From Dactylorhiza incarnata (lineage: Eukaryota; Streptophyta; Magnoliopsida; Asparagales; Orchidaceae): DNA of 64,000 bases. Under the pieces are notes generated by a model. It made no database searches. It was not told the origin of the DNA and saw nothing but the letters and a program-made list of their open reading frames with translations. The number at the start of each line of letters is the position of its first letter. Within the stretch, counting starts at the first letter, position 1. The DNA lies in NCBI GenBank assembly GCA_033032865.1, contig JAWHQI010000064.1, forward strand, positions 2,852,001 through 2,916,000, read 5' to 3'. Shown here one piece after another: positions 22,559 to 35,200 of the stretch. Made by a program: the position numbers and the translations under genes.

Positions 22559-23320
22559 TGTTGAATTTTTGAGTTTGCTACCAATCAAGTGTACCAACGA
22601 TGAACAAAAAAGGCTATATTCCAACTAGGCAACCAAATTACAAATAAACACGGCTGAATACAAGTTGCATCAAACTTGAATCACAACAACCAATAGAAGG
22701 AAAGAACTTGGTCACGGACAAGGTCCGCTTCTCCACCGGAGCACACCGCGCTGGTGATACTCGTCACTATCGATACTCGTCACTTCGATACTCGTCAGCT
22801 CGATACTCGTCACTTCGATACTCGTCAGCTCGATACTCATCACTTCGATACTCGTCAGCTCGATACTCGTCACTTCGATACTCGTCAGCTCGATACTCGT
22901 CACTTCGATACTCGTCAGCTCGATACTCGTCACTTCCTCCAATACTCGCTACCCGCTCAAGGGAGCTGCCCGAACTTACTCCAAGTCCGATGCTCGCCAG
23001 GTAGCACTCTGGTATCTCTAACTCGCTCAGAGTTGATGATACTCGCCACTTCTGATGGCTATACTCGTCACTCTCAGAGTATATACTCGTCACTGTCAGA
23101 AGGTGTCTCTTTAGGGGGGGGGGGGTACCCCTCTATTTATAGGCAAACTCAAGGGGGGTGGTGAGTAGGAGATACTCGCCAGTGGATACTCGCCACCTGG
23201 ATAGTCGCCACCTGGATAGTCGCCACCTGGATAGTCGCCACCTGGATAGTCGTCACCTGGATAGCCGCCACCTGGATAGTCGCCACTCTCACAGCATATA
23301 CTCACTTCACAAACCTAACA
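22559..23320 (-). repeat. 3' LTR of Copia B
   Basis: It holds a 17-bp array alternating CGATACTCGTCAGCT and CGATACTCGTCACTT (about 22,765-22,935) and a 15-bp array of TGGATAGTCGCCACC (about 23,175-23,290). It has one more 17-bp unit than the other LTR and lacks a 12-bp duplication of TCGGAAGGTGTC present there. The minus-strand TATA-like CTATAAATAG lies near 23,134-23,143. Confidence 0.95.
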
Positions 23321-26300
23321 CTCCCCCTTGAAGTGAGCTCCGGGAACAACTCCAAGTAATGAGCGAAGCCTCCGGAAGGACCCCGCAGATAGGGGTTTCG
23401 TGAATATATCCGCAAGGTTGTCTTCACTCCGCACATGCTCCACAGTGATCAAGCCACTCAGCACCTTCTCTCTGATGAAGTGATGCTCGATCTCAATGTG
23501 TTTGGTCCTCGCATGACACACTGGATTGGTTACCAGTTTCAATGCACTCTCATTGTCCCCGCGAAGCACAGTAGGTCCGCTGACCTCCTCATCCACATCC
23601 TCCACTAGTCTCCTTAGCCAGACACACTCCTGAGCTGCTAAGGACGACGTCTTGTACTCGCCTCCGTGGTAGAAAGGGAAATAGAATCCTGCTTCTTGCT
23701 ACACCACGAGATAGCAGCAGCTCCACACAAGAACACGTAACCTGATGTCGACTTGCGATCATCAGCGTCACCTCCGTAGTCTGCATCCGTGTACCTGTGC
23801 AGCTTGAAGTCAGACTTCTCTTTATAGGACAACCTCATCTCAAGGGTGCCCTTCACGTACTTCAGAATCCCCTTGGCTGCCTCCAGATGAGGATTCCGCG
23901 GCTCCTGCATATACCGACTAACTCGGCCGACAGCAAAGGCGATGTCCGGCCTCGTGATAGTCAGGTAGATAAGACTCCCCACCAGTGCCCGAAAGATCTT
24001 CGGATCAGGAAGAATCCTCCCTTCTTCCTTCCGAAGCTTCAGCCCAGCCTCCAGAGGAACGGAACTGCTCTTCCCTTCTTTCATGCCGAATCTTTCGACG
24101 ATCCTCTCGGCATACGCCCTCTGGGAAACATCCAGCCCGCCTCTTCTCTTCTCAACTTGGAGGCCAAGGAAATGGTGCAGTTCACCAAGATCCTTCATCT
24201 CAAATCGTATGGAGAGCTGCTGTCTTAGCGCCGCGACCTCCTCAGGGTTGTTCCCTGTCACGATCATGTCGTCGACGTACAGCAGCACCAGTACGTGAAG
24301 ATCTCCACTCTTCTTCACGAACATGCTGGAATCTGAGTCTGAGGCATCGTAGCCACAGAACTGCAAGTACTCCGCAATCTTTCCATACCAGGCTCTCGGT
24401 GTCTGCTTCAACCCATAGAGGACCTTCTTCAGCTTGCATACGTGACGCGGCTGAGACTTGGACACGTATCCATGTGGTTGCACCATGAATATGTCCTTGT
24501 CGATCTCCCCATATAGGAATGCGTTCTTCACGTCCAGCTGCCATAGCTTCCACCCTCTGCACGCTGCTAGGGCAATGATCGTCCTCACCGACGTCATCTT
24601 CGCTACGGGACTGAAGGTCTCCTCGTAGTCCTCTCCATAGGTCTGTGAGAAGCCTCGAGCGACAAGCATCGCCTTGTACCGCTCCACTTCTCCATCAGCC
24701 CTCTTCTTCACCTTGTACACCCACTTGCAGGTGACAGGTTTGATGCCCTCCACCATGGGAACCAGATCCCATGTCTCGTTCTTCTTCAGGGCCTCCATCT
24801 CTTCCTCCATGGCCTCGTCCCACTCCTTGATGCCAACGGCATCCTCAAAGCGGGCAGGTTCCCTTTCGTCGAGTGGTCCTGCGAAGAAGCAAGAAACCAA
24901 ACTCACGAAGTTCCCCTCCTTATAGCGAGCAGGCGGGACGATGGTCCGCTTCGACCTCCTCAAGGCTTGGCCACTATCTACCGCTCCGGTAGACTCCTCT
25001 TCTCCAGCTCCTCTCTGTCCTCCTCTAGGAGCAATGCTCTCCCTACTTCTAGAGATCGAAGCTCCCCCTGAGCTAGAAGCTCCCCCTGAGCTAGATGGTG
25101 ATGGGGAACTTGGAGAAACCTCCAACTCCACAGTAGGGTCCTCAGTGACCCACTCTTCTTCTCTCCTGCTCGATTCTCCACTCTCCGGCAGCACCACGGA
25201 AGAGACTCCCTGGTATGAGACCAGTTCGTCAAACACTACGTCGCGCGAGACGACGAACTTGTGGGTCTGCGGGTTCATGCACTTCCAGCCCTTCTTCCGC
25301 TCATCGTAGCCGATGAAGACACACTTCCTCGCCTTCGGCTCCAGCTTGGTTCTCTCGGCCTCTGGAACGTGCACGAAGCAGGTAGAGCCAAACACCCTCA
25401 TGTGCCCCACATTCGGCTTCTCTCCAAACATGAGCTGGTGCGGAGACACCATCCTGTTGGGACTCAATGGTAGCCGGTTGATCACATGGGTGGCACATGC
25501 CATTCCCTCCGCCCATAAGGCCTTGGGAATGCTCTTGGCATGTAGCCAACTCCTGGTAGTCTCCACCAGATGGCGGATCTTCCTCTCTGCCACCCCATTC
25601 TGCTGAGGGGTGTAAGCGCAGGAAAGCTCCCGCCGAATGCCGAACCTTCTGCAGAAGGAAGCAAACTCATTGGAGGTGAACTCCCCTCCATTATCGCTTC
25701 TCAGCTTCTTCACTCTGCGGTCCAGCCTCCCCGCCACAAGTTCTTTCCACTCTTGGAACTTCTTGAATACTTCTGACTTCTCTCTCAGAAAGTATGCCCA
25801 CGTATAGCGGGTGTAGTCATCCACCAAGACCAGCGCATACTTATTTCCTCCATAAGTAAGGGTGGCGCACGGCCCCATAACATCAGCATGTACGCACTCA
25901 AGAGGTGCCCTACACCTGGTCTCCGATTTGTCAAATGGAAGTCGATGTGACTTTCCAAACTGACAACCTTCGCATACATGGCCGTCGCCGCAGGATGAGA
26001 GATGAGGTAGGCCACTCACTAGGCCCTTTGCTGCCATCATCTTCAGTTTGTCCATCCCCACATGACCCAGCCTCTCATGCCAGATTACAGCGTTGTCGTT
26101 CGTCTTCAGCTTGTCCACGTAGGCACTTGCAGACAGAACATACAAGTCCTTCACCCTTCTCCCGGTGAGCGTGACATCAGCATCGACAGACGAAAGGTTC
26201 TTCAGGAACTTCACCTCCTTCGGTCCAAACAACACGTGGTATCCTGCATCCACTGCATTCGCAACCGAGAAGAGGTTCTTCTTCATGCCAGGCACGTGAT

Positions 26301-27483
26301 ACACACTCTTCAGTGTCACTGGCTTCTCTTCAGTTCCAAGGGTGACTATCCCTTCTTGCTCCACTGGATGCACCGAATCATCCGTCGTGATGATGGCATC
26401 CGTCCCTCCATATGCCTTTATAGAGGCAAACTTGGACACATCTCCAGTGAGATGGTGCCCGCAACCGGAGTCCACTATCCAGTCGTGCTCGAAGCTGACC
26501 GAGGCTAAGGCATCGACTGACGTTGCCGTCATCTCAGCCAAGAAGCAGTTGTCTCTGCCTTCACCTCCCTGGTGACCTCGACCTCTTCCTCCTCCTCTTC
26601 TTCCACCTCTCTGATGGTCATCACCTCTCCGGTGGTCTTCCTCTCTCTCAGCGACATGTCCGGCCTTCAGATTAGACCGGCAGTCCTTTGCCATATGCCC
26701 GTACTTCTTACAGGCAAAGCAGAGATATCACCCCTTCTCATCACGCGCAGGGAGGAACTTCCCCTCATCTCCCTGAGAGGACGTTGAAGGTCCGTCTCCG
26801 GAGTTCTTCTTTCTCTTGTCCCAAGGCTTCCTTTTGCCTGAGAACAACGCCTCACCATCTCCACCTGAGACGGATACTCCTGCCATCTGTTTCGCCAAGC
26901 TCTCCTGTGACGACAGCAGGTTCTCAAGCTCCAGAAGAGAGGGCTGAATAGCCCATCCTTGCACGGAAGTAACGAAGGGGACATACTCCTTCCTCAAGCC
27001 TCGGAGTATGTGCCGCTTCAACTTCGCCTCTGAGATTGGCTCTTCAGGATCCAAGGCCGAGATCTCCACGCATAGGTTCTTCACCTTCAGGAAGAAGGTG
27101 GATATCGCCATCTCGCCTTGAGTCGACTTCGCCAACTCATTCTCCAGGAATTGTAGCCGCGACACATTCTTCTTGTTGAATAACCCATCGAGGGCTATCC
27201 AGATCGCAGACGCTGACTTGCAACCTATGATGTGGTCGAACAAGTCAGGTGATATGGCTCTCTTCAAGGTGAACTCTGCCTTGGCGTTGGTCGTCCTCCA
27301 AGCTCTCACAGCTGGACCATTATCGTCGGCAGCTACAACTTCCTCTTGCTCCCCACCACCAACAACCTCCCAGAGATCCTCTCCAAGAAGGTAGCTCTCC
27401 ATACAAGACATCCACTTCTTGTAGTTGGTTTGAGTAAGCAGCTCGATTCCTAGTCCTCTCGCATAACCTCCTCCGCCGTCCAT
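23315..27483 (-). pseudogene. Copia B gag-pol polyprotein (nearly intact)
   Basis: From the ATG at 27483 the gag (UBN2 type, with LLTQTNYKKWMSCMESYL) runs to a TGA at 26728-26730. Directly after it, in the same frame, comes the zinc knuckle CFACKKYGHMAKDC. Then follow the protease (WIVDSGCGHHLTGD), integrase (WHERLGHVGMDKL, DNGGEFTSNEF, YTPQQNGVAERK), reverse transcriptase (LDVKNAFLYGEI, LLYVDDMIVTG) and RNase H (DADYGGDADDRKSTSGY). A one-base loss near 23,660 shifts the frame inside SLSTTEAEY. The last about 100 residues continue in the next frame to a TAG at 23315-23317, inside the LTR. Only these two lesions were seen. Whether the TGA is a mutation or read through is open. Confidence 0.95.
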
Positions 27484-27533
27484 CTTGGAAGACAACCTTG
27501 AACTTCGATAGCACGCGCTGCTTCAGCAACCTA

Positions 27534-27545
27534 CCTCTGATACCA
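27534..27545 (-). promoter_or_regulatory. Primer binding site of Copia B
   Basis: The minus strand reads TGGTATCAGAGG directly inside the 5' LTR, complementary to the 3' end of plant initiator-methionine tRNA. Confidence 0.9.
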
Positions 27546-28302
27546 TGTTGAATTTTTGAGTTTGCTACCAATCAAGTGTACCAACGATGAACAAAAAAGG
27601 CTATATTCCAACTAGGCAACCAAATTACAAATAAACACGGCTGAATACAAGTTGCATCCAACTTGAATCACAACAGCCAATAGAAGGAAAGAACTTGGTC
27701 ACGGACAAGGTCTGCTTCTCCTCCGGAGCACACCGCGCTGGTGATACTCGTCACTATCGATACTCGCCAGCTCGATACTCGTCACTTCGATACTCGTCAG
27801 CTCGATACTCGTCACTTCGATACTCGTCAGCTCGATACTCGTCACTTCGATACTCGTCAGCTCGATACTCGTCACTTCGATACTCGTCAGCTCGATACTC
27901 GTCACTTCCTCCAATACTCGCTACCCGCTCAAGGGAGCTGCCCGAACTTACTCCAAGTCCGATGCTCGCCAGGTAGCACTCTGGTATCTCTAACTCGCTC
28001 AGAGTTGATGATACTCGCCACTTCTGATGGCTATACTCGTCACTCTCAGAGTATATACTCGTCACTGTCAGAAGGTGTCGGAAGGTGTCTCTTTAGGGAG
28101 GGGGGGGTACCCCTCTATTTATAGGCAAACTCAAGGGGGGTGGTGAGTAGGAGATACTCGCCACTGGATACTCGCCACCTGGATAGTCGTCACCTGGATA
28201 GTCGCCACCTGGATAGTCGTCACCTGGATAGTCGCCACCTGAATAGCCGCCACCTGGATAGTCGCCACTTTCACAGCATATACTCACTTCACAAACCTAA
28301 CA
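27546..28302 (-). repeat. 5' LTR of Copia B
   Basis: 757-bp copy of the LTR at 22559-23320. The scattered substitutions I noticed are few. The main differences are in the number of 17-bp units and a 12-bp duplication near 28,070-28,090. Confidence 0.95.
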
Positions 28303-29568
28303 ATTATAACTATCTGAAACATAAATACTTTTATATTTATAATGATGACATTTCAATTATCTCTTCGTCGTCTAGTCTCTGGATGGGTAATCTCAAGATC
28401 CTTACCCAATTTAAAGATAATGATAATCTTTTATGGAAACACATGCAAAATGGAAAATTTACCATCGCCTCCTTAAAAAATCTTTAATGGTATTAACTCC
28501 TCTAATTTGACCTAGTGTTGGGATTTGGTCAAACACCACTCCCCCTAAAATGAGTGTTCTAACTTGGTTTGCTATCAGGAAAAGGCTTTGTTGTGATAGC
28601 AATATCCAACGGATTGGAATTTACCTCGCGTCAAAATGCTCATGTTGCGCCGCACCTAACATTGAGTCATGTGACCATATGTTCTCTACAAGCTCCTTAG
28701 CCACTTCTATATGAAATCATTTTGAAACACTTATTCTACCCAATCAACATCACGCATTTACCATTCAACATAGATGTCATATTTGGTTAAACCATGCTAG
28801 GTGTCTTAGTAAAAAACTCAAAAAGTAATTTATGATGGCTTTTATCTGTTGCATTTGGGGAATCTGGCGGGAAAGATGTGCTAGAGTTTTTTCGGGCTCT
28901 TCCCACCACATTAACAAAGTCATTTTGAATATTACCTCTGACATTAAGACATGTATCATGAAAGTTAAGTCGCATGTCTGCCTCAATAATGCTTATTGGT
29001 CCTTCATTCAAGCTTTAAAGCTTCATGGTTATGTCTCTTGTCCTCGTCTTAGGACTATTCATTGGAGACTTAACCTTGATGGTCATCTATTCCTTCACCC
29101 TGATGCCTCTTGGTCTGCTGATGTATGTACCGGGGCTTTCATAATTAGAAATTTTTATGGGGTTCTCTTTTATGCAGCTTCCTTCCCCTTAATGCCACAT
29201 CCGCCCTGCATTCAGAATTTCTTGCTTTATATAATGATTTACTTTTTTGTAAGCAAAGAGATTTGCATAACCTAAATATTCTCTCAGACTCACAATTTAT
29301 GTACAACTCGTTAAAAATGCAATCAATTTGTTGGAATACATATGCTTGTGGTAGACTTATTCGTAACCTCATCTCACATTATAATCACTGCATCCATCAC
29401 ATTTTTCGAGAAGGCAATCTTGTTGCCGACAGATTGGCATTTTTCAAAAAAAAAAACTCCCCAATTTTATCTCATTTTTACAATCCAAACTCATTTCCCC
29501 CCATTATTCGTGGTCCATACCTTCTTGATAGGATGAGCACCCATGCACTACGTACTCTAAATTTGTGA
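28303..29568 (+). pseudogene. L1-type LINE, 3' portion (zinc-binding RT domain and RNase H)
   Basis: Continuation of 21,247-22,558 after Copia B. It shows LWKHMQNGKFTIASL, the RT zinc-binding region (HHSPPKMSVLTWF, IQRIGIYLASKCSCC), then the plant L1 RNase H domain with WRLNLDGHLF and the C-terminal HHIFREGNLVADRLAF. Frame changes occur around 28,500 and 29,270. The coding part ends at 29568 and is followed by an AT-rich tail without a clear poly(A). Confidence 0.88.
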
Positions 29569-29899
29569 TAATAATATGGGATCATTACATTTCAGTTTAC
29601 TTTGCGTGCATGACATTTTGTTTTGTTGGTTGCCGGATTTCTTTTCGTTTATCTCGATATTTGTGATTGTTGATGCCTTTGGTTTGTTTGTTTTGACAGG
29701 TTGCTTTACCAGATTTTTTTTTTTGGGTGTGGTGCATTGTGGTGATTGATTTGCGGATTTGCTTTTTAGACGTACTGGGTATGCTTAAATGTACTCTTTT
29801 ACCTTTTTGAGTAGGCCACCGGACTAGGTTTGCCGCGACTTCCACGCAAACCGCACGGCGCAACTCCTCTCCGCCACACCAACACAACTCTCGCCTCTT

Positions 29900-30170
29900 C
29901 TATTCCAGGCGCAGGAACCCGAAATCCATTTTTGGGTTCTGAAATCTCAATTCAGAACCCATAAGCTTGATTCCAGCAGTCCGTTCCTTATACTCCAGGA
30001 GCAGGAAACCCGGAAATCAATTCTGGGTTCTGAAATCTCATTCCAGAGCCCAGGATTTTGATTCCAGCAGTCCCGTCCCTTCTACTCCAGGCGCAGGAAA
30101 CCAGGAAATCAGTTCTTGGTTCTGAAATTCATTCCAAAACCCAGAATTTTGATTCCAGCAGTCCTATCTC
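29900..30170. repeat. 91-bp tandem repeat, three copies
   Basis: GATTCCAGCAGTCC starts at 29,969, 30,060 and 30,151, a period of 91 bp. Each unit also has a CAGGCGCAGGAAAC-like and a GGGTTCTGAAATCTCA-like segment. The stretch 29,569-29,899 before it holds nothing I recognise. Confidence 0.85.
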
Positions 30171-31035
30171 CTGTCCACAGCCCCTACCAACCTCCCAAAC
30201 CACTCCCACTTCCACCCAAACTCATTCAAGTACACCAGCCACCATCAGTTTTCAACACCCCCACATGGAGCCAACAGCCTCAAAATTCTACCTGTAGCTG
30301 CATTTTGTCGCCGCCTACATGTGTAAGTCATAGTTTGGTATTTTTTTTGTTTCCTATTATTGTGTACTTGGACTATAGTTTGCCGGATGCGACATTAAAA
30401 TATTGATTTGCAGGACTTATTCGACACGCGCTCAAAACATCTTGCACCTATATTACGTGTTGATTAACATTTGTTATCCAATTAAAAATTACTGTGACCA
30501 TTTGTGCACTTGGTTAAGTTTATCTTAATTAATTGTTTATTGTCAGTTTGTATCGGACTGTCCATTGCACTTACACTCGCACCAGGGTTTATTAGTAGGA
30601 GCATCGCATTCCATTTAGGGCGTCATATTAAGGATTTCATCATCAACTTACCCCTGCATCACCCAACATATGACTAGTGCTTCTAGATACAATTTTATCA
30701 TAAAACTAAGTCAATGTTTATTATATCATTCAAGAATTTTGAGTGAGCCTGCTAGCTTATCGTTTGACTTTGGCACCGTAATTTTAATGAGTGCACAATG
30801 TGTTCCATGTGTTAGCCTTAAGAAAATATGGATACGATCTAACCCATATGAGTCGCTATGACCATAATCTTATGATAGCGTAAAATGGCACGAGTACGAA
30901 ATTATGTAGTATTGGTAAGAAGCACCATACAACTGCGAAATAAACCATCATCCCTAGCGAAAGTTTTGTAGAAAGGCTATCCAGAACCATATGATGACAA
31001 TATTTAAAATCTATTTTTGATTGTATTACTCGTAT
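30171..31035. other. AT-rich intergenic stretch
   Basis: No coding-like frame, RNA gene or terminal repeat recognised. Confidence 0.5.
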
Positions 31036-31267
31036 TTGTTGTGGGCCTCCTGGGTTTTGAACTCGATTCCTCCACAACAGGGTTGCAGCCCACACACCCC
31101 AACCAGCTCTCCGCGCTCATATTTCATGTGGTAGGTTGTTGAGGTTGGGTCTCGAACCCTTTACCTCCTTGATGAGAAGTCCTTCGTTTGACTCTCATCA
31201 CCAACTGAGCTGCCCGCAGCCCGGTTGTGGAGGAATCAGGGTTCAAAACCCAGGAGGCCCACAACAA
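31036..31267 (-). mobile_element. Foldback element E1 with tRNA-like core
   Basis: Inverted arms of about 45 bp (31036-31080 and 31222-31267) both begin TTGTTGTGGGCCTCCTGGGT and differ by one or two bases and a one-base indel. Read on the minus strand, the core has a Pol III A-box-like GCAGCTCAGTTGG (31201-31213) and a B-box GGGTTCGAGACCC (31147-31159), about 42 bp apart, as in a tRNA-derived SINE. Flanking TAT on both sides could be a short target duplication. The core shares blocks with the element at 42,907. There is no full cloverleaf, so this is not a working tRNA gene. Confidence 0.75.
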
Positions 31268-31823
31268 TATTCTACAAATCCGTAGAGAGAAAAAATCTAT
31301 TTGAAGGGATGATGATTTAATAACCATGATTTTGATCAAACTTGATGAATTATGAGTCAAAATATGTGATTTAACCTGTCTAAACCAATTCTTCAAGTTT
31401 TGGGTCAAAAAGGCAATCCTAAGTCCTAACTTCACTTGTAATGGCATGGTTGGTGTTACTTTTATTTCGCTAGAGCACAAATGCTACAAATAGTATTGTT
31501 TACGCTATATGTATGCTATCCCAGGTTCTTGGTTTTGTTTTTTTGTACATGCATGTTACCAATGTGAATTTAGAGGGAGGATTTTGATAATTTTGAAAGA
31601 TAGAGGGGAGGTACCTATAATTATTCAAAGTTGGAGGGGAGGTATTCTGTGATTATTCCTTTATTTTATGTAGAGATGTTAATAAAAGCTTATATGTTTG
31701 CTGAATGTTCATTATTCATATGAGTTTTGATGGTAATTGATGGATGTGTTTGGTGGAACTAGTGAAAATGAGAATTGAACCAAGAGATTTTCTCAGGAAA
31801 TTCTAGTAACTATCAGTGGGTCT

Positions 31824-31826
<3 letters not shown>
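31268..31826. other. AT-rich stretch downstream of NYC1
   Basis: Nothing recognised apart from the GAGGGGAGGT phrase repeated near 31,610 and 31,640. Confidence 0.4.

Positions 31827-31855
<29 letters not shown>
31827..31855. repeat. (GT)n microsatellite
   Basis: About 14 uninterrupted GT units. Confidence 0.95.
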
Positions 31856-31857
<2 letters not shown>

Positions 31858-32238
31858 TCTGAAGGCTGCAGGAGTATAAGTAAACTAAACAGCCTTTGAA
31901 ACAATTAACTGTACAAAAATAGCAGCAGAGACTCCAAATTATCAAAAACTATTTGCTATTTTAACAATTACATTTATCAACAAGTACATAGAGATTTCTG
32001 CTGTAAGTTCTCCAGATTCATCTAGCAATAATGATGCATCTTGAAAATTACAAATTAATTTCCTTTGTATTCACAGAAGAATTACACTTGAAGTAAAAAA
32101 GAATTATAATAACCTGGCATCCCTGTGAACGTCTTGCAAGAATCACAAAGCTTGATGAAATTGCTGTGATTTTAACTCTTGCAGCCCTCTTCTTCCACCT
32201 TGGAACTATTCACCAAGTTCACTCTGATTCCCAGTCAT

Positions 32239-35200
32239 CTAGCTAGCATTGCTGGAGCTGGAGAGTATTATGAACGCGCAGACGACCGAGAGCGAGAAAA
32301 CCGAGACCCATGTGTTCTCGGCGTACATCTCCATGGCGTCGGTGAAGGAGAATCTCGCGCGGTTTTCGGCCCAGTTGCGAATCCTATCCGCCTCTGCTGC
32401 GTAAAGCGCTTTGCCCTGGTGACCGGGGGAGCGTTATTGTTGAAAGGATCGTCTATTAGAGGAGGTTTCAGCGACTTTGAATTGAAAAGTTACCTGGTCA
32501 TCGAACCAGCGGCCACGGCGGAGCCATGCGGTGACTAATGCAACCAGAATCCGCGGGGGTGTTAAGTAATTTATTGCTTTTCCGCTGCCCTTAATAACTC
32601 GCATGCGTGGTACCAGCGATCTCGCCACTGTTTCCGGTAGCTCGCAGATGATATTGAACATTTGCTTGTTTTTGAGGCTTGAACCGCTGAAGAATTGCAA
32701 TGTCCAATAGTTTTGATATATTCTCAAGAATAGGCTGCTAGTCTTATTTACACATTCAAGGGATTAGGCATAAAAACCTAACCCAGCTATATACACATGC
32801 AATCATAAGCGCGCCCGCACACATAATAACATCTTTCCAATTTTAGTTGTCTTTATTTCAAATTTTACAATTTTTTATAATTTAGTTTAATTTATTTATT
32901 ATTTTATTTAAAAAAATGTCTTTATCTCTTCAATTGTTATTAAGTTTTTTTATTTGTAGAGACAGAAATTTTACGGGGATAACGAATGACAATTATACTG
33001 TCGCGCCAGGGCACGGGAAAACCCCATGCACGATTGCTTGTGATCAAGACCTTCCCTCTAAATTTATATTGTTAGCATATGTGTACAAAAAAAATCCCAG
33101 TTCAAAATTGATATCACTTCATTCAAATTTTTGGTGCAACTTATACCCATCAAACATATCCAAATTCTGTTCTCTAACTTTAAATTTACACAGATTTGGC
33201 AATAAGACAATTTTGTGGAAATTTTGCTTGCCAAAGTTGGGGCTTCTTCATTTCAAACTAAACATTCAGCGATAAGGGAAGTTTGTAGCTATTTCACTTG
33301 CCAACGTAAGGGGGCTTCTTCATTTGAAACTAAACAATTTTAATAAATTTAGTTTGCTTATACCTTGATTGATCTTACCAATATGTATAGTAATGAAACT
33401 CCTAATTTCAAACACATTTAAATAGTTTTCTGATGGCATCCTTGTACCTCACCGTATTTACGCGTTAAGGCAAGGAGAACAATATCCCTCCTTAGCATAA
33501 TACACACTGCACTTGACGCAGGACGAATCTATAGGCGGCGGATAAACCGTGACCTAACCCTACATGTTATGCAAAGCCCGACGGATTAGTCACAAATTAG
33601 ATAATAAATTAAAACATCCCACGCGCAATTAATTCACGGCAAAGCACAAATCATTTATTAGGGCAAACAAGCTTAGGCTTTCCTCCGCGTGGAGGGCCGA
33701 AAGCAAGAGCGCGCGGCGAATAATTCCTTCCTGCAGTTAGAGATTAATCTAGGCACAAATAATTATAATAAAATGAACATCCAAGCAAACATGTAATATT
33801 CCAAACGATGACAATGTTTTACAACTCAATTCCAATCCACAACACAACACAAATAAAATAGGACTGCTGTAGCTTTAGGGAAAAAAACTGAAGTTTTGGA
33901 GAAGATTAAAGGTTTCCGGGTGGTGGTGGACTAGATCGGGTATGGGAAGGTGGTTCCACGGGAGGGGAGGTGTTGGCAGCAAATATGGGCGGTTAGGGGC
34001 TGAATAGGGTGGTGCGGGGCTGGATCTGGACTGTCCCGTCCAGATCCGAGCAGATCTGAATAGGTGGAGCTGTAGGAGGGTAGATCCACGTGGGGAAGGT
34101 GGCTGGAGGTTGAGGGCAGTAGAGTGGACAGGGGGTGGCTGGGGCTGGGGCTGAAGAGGAGGCGGGATGGCTGGAGGGAGGCGCTGAGAGTGGCTGTTGC
34201 TGGGAGGACTGTCGGCAGGAGGTGCCAACAACGGCAGGAAGGGTGGCGGTGAACAGGCGGGGAAGGGAAAAAACAATAGAAATGAATAGTAAATTTCATT
34301 AATCAACAGTAGAGTTAAGAAGAGTAATTTCTTCTAGGCATAGTGAGCAGTGGTTGGGCTTTTGGAGGGGAGGGAAACGGCTGGACAGCAAAATAGAAAA
34401 GGTACGGGGGTGAGGGAGGAGGAACAAAACACAAAGATACAAGACCTTACCCAAGGAGTCGTCACCAAGGGGGCTCCACGGAGTCGGCACCGCGGAGGAG
34501 ATCACCGGAATGAAGGAAGAGGAGTCTCCACACATTCAGCAATCAAGAATTCCTGCAGCCCTATGTCCTATTTATAATGAAATAAAATTAGGGCAACCAT
34601 GATGGACGGCTATGATTGGCCGTCGATCTCGGCGCCAAAACAACACTAAATAATATTCAAAATACAACATGCTATATATGAAAATTCATCAGAACGACGA
34701 GCCGGACGCAACCGCGGTGGCGGATCGGCGATCCGGTCACGCCATGTATGGTAAGTCGCCAAATCAGCTCCGAATGGCCCCAAAGCTCGCCCTCGCCAAT
34801 GCTCCGCATCAATCTCCCCGGCTTGAAAGAATTCATCTCCCGATGAATAGGGGTCAGAATTCTCTCGCCGTATGCCGGGTAACAACTCGAAGAGGCCGCC
34901 AGAGGTCGTCCAAGTGTCGTCGCTGAAAAGTGGCCTCGCCAATCAACACCTCCGGACTGAAAGGCTTTCATCCCCGATGAGTGGAGACGGACGTACTGAA
35001 GTCGAAGCCCGGGGGCGAATCGATCAAGCTCATCTCTCAACACACTAGTAGAAGGATCCGGTGGAATCTGAGGTGCCAAAGGTGAAACCGTTGGGGACAA
35101 CATCCCGGGTAAATAAGGGTCAGAGGTGGGCTGAGAACGGGGCAATGAATGTGGTGGCAAGGGCTCGGAGGTAGACTGAGTGGTGGATGGTAAAAACAGT

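Larger units (their letters stand above)
22559..28302 (-). mobile_element. Copia LTR retrotransposon B, nested in the LINE
   Basis: LTRs lie at 22559-23320 (762 bp) and 27546-28302 (757 bp), TG...CA, with target duplication ATTAT at 22554-22558 and 28303-28307. On the minus strand the right LTR is followed by TGGTATCAGAGG, the initiator-methionine tRNA primer site, and the left LTR is preceded by AAGGGGGAG, the polypurine tract. The gag-pol frame is nearly intact. Removing the element and one target copy restores the LINE reading, so the insertion came after the LINE. Confidence 0.97.

Noticed and set aside
24941..26575. + strand frames of 80-150 codons inside Copia B pol
   Set aside because: Antisense shadows of the GC-rich pol coding sequence.
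22708..28287. Open frames with repeated RYSSARYSS-type or DEYRADEYRS-type peptides
   Set aside because: They are translations of the 17-bp and 15-bp minisatellites in the Copia B LTRs, open in several frames.
31147..31213. tRNA gene on the minus strand
   Set aside because: A and B boxes are recognisable, but there is no anticodon arm or closed acceptor stem and the unit is enclosed in inverted repeats. It is a tRNA-derived element core.
32179..32538. + strand frame of 119 codons over NYC1 exons 9 and 10
   Set aside because: The minus strand carries the NYC1 C-terminus with matching splice sites; the + frame is a shadow.
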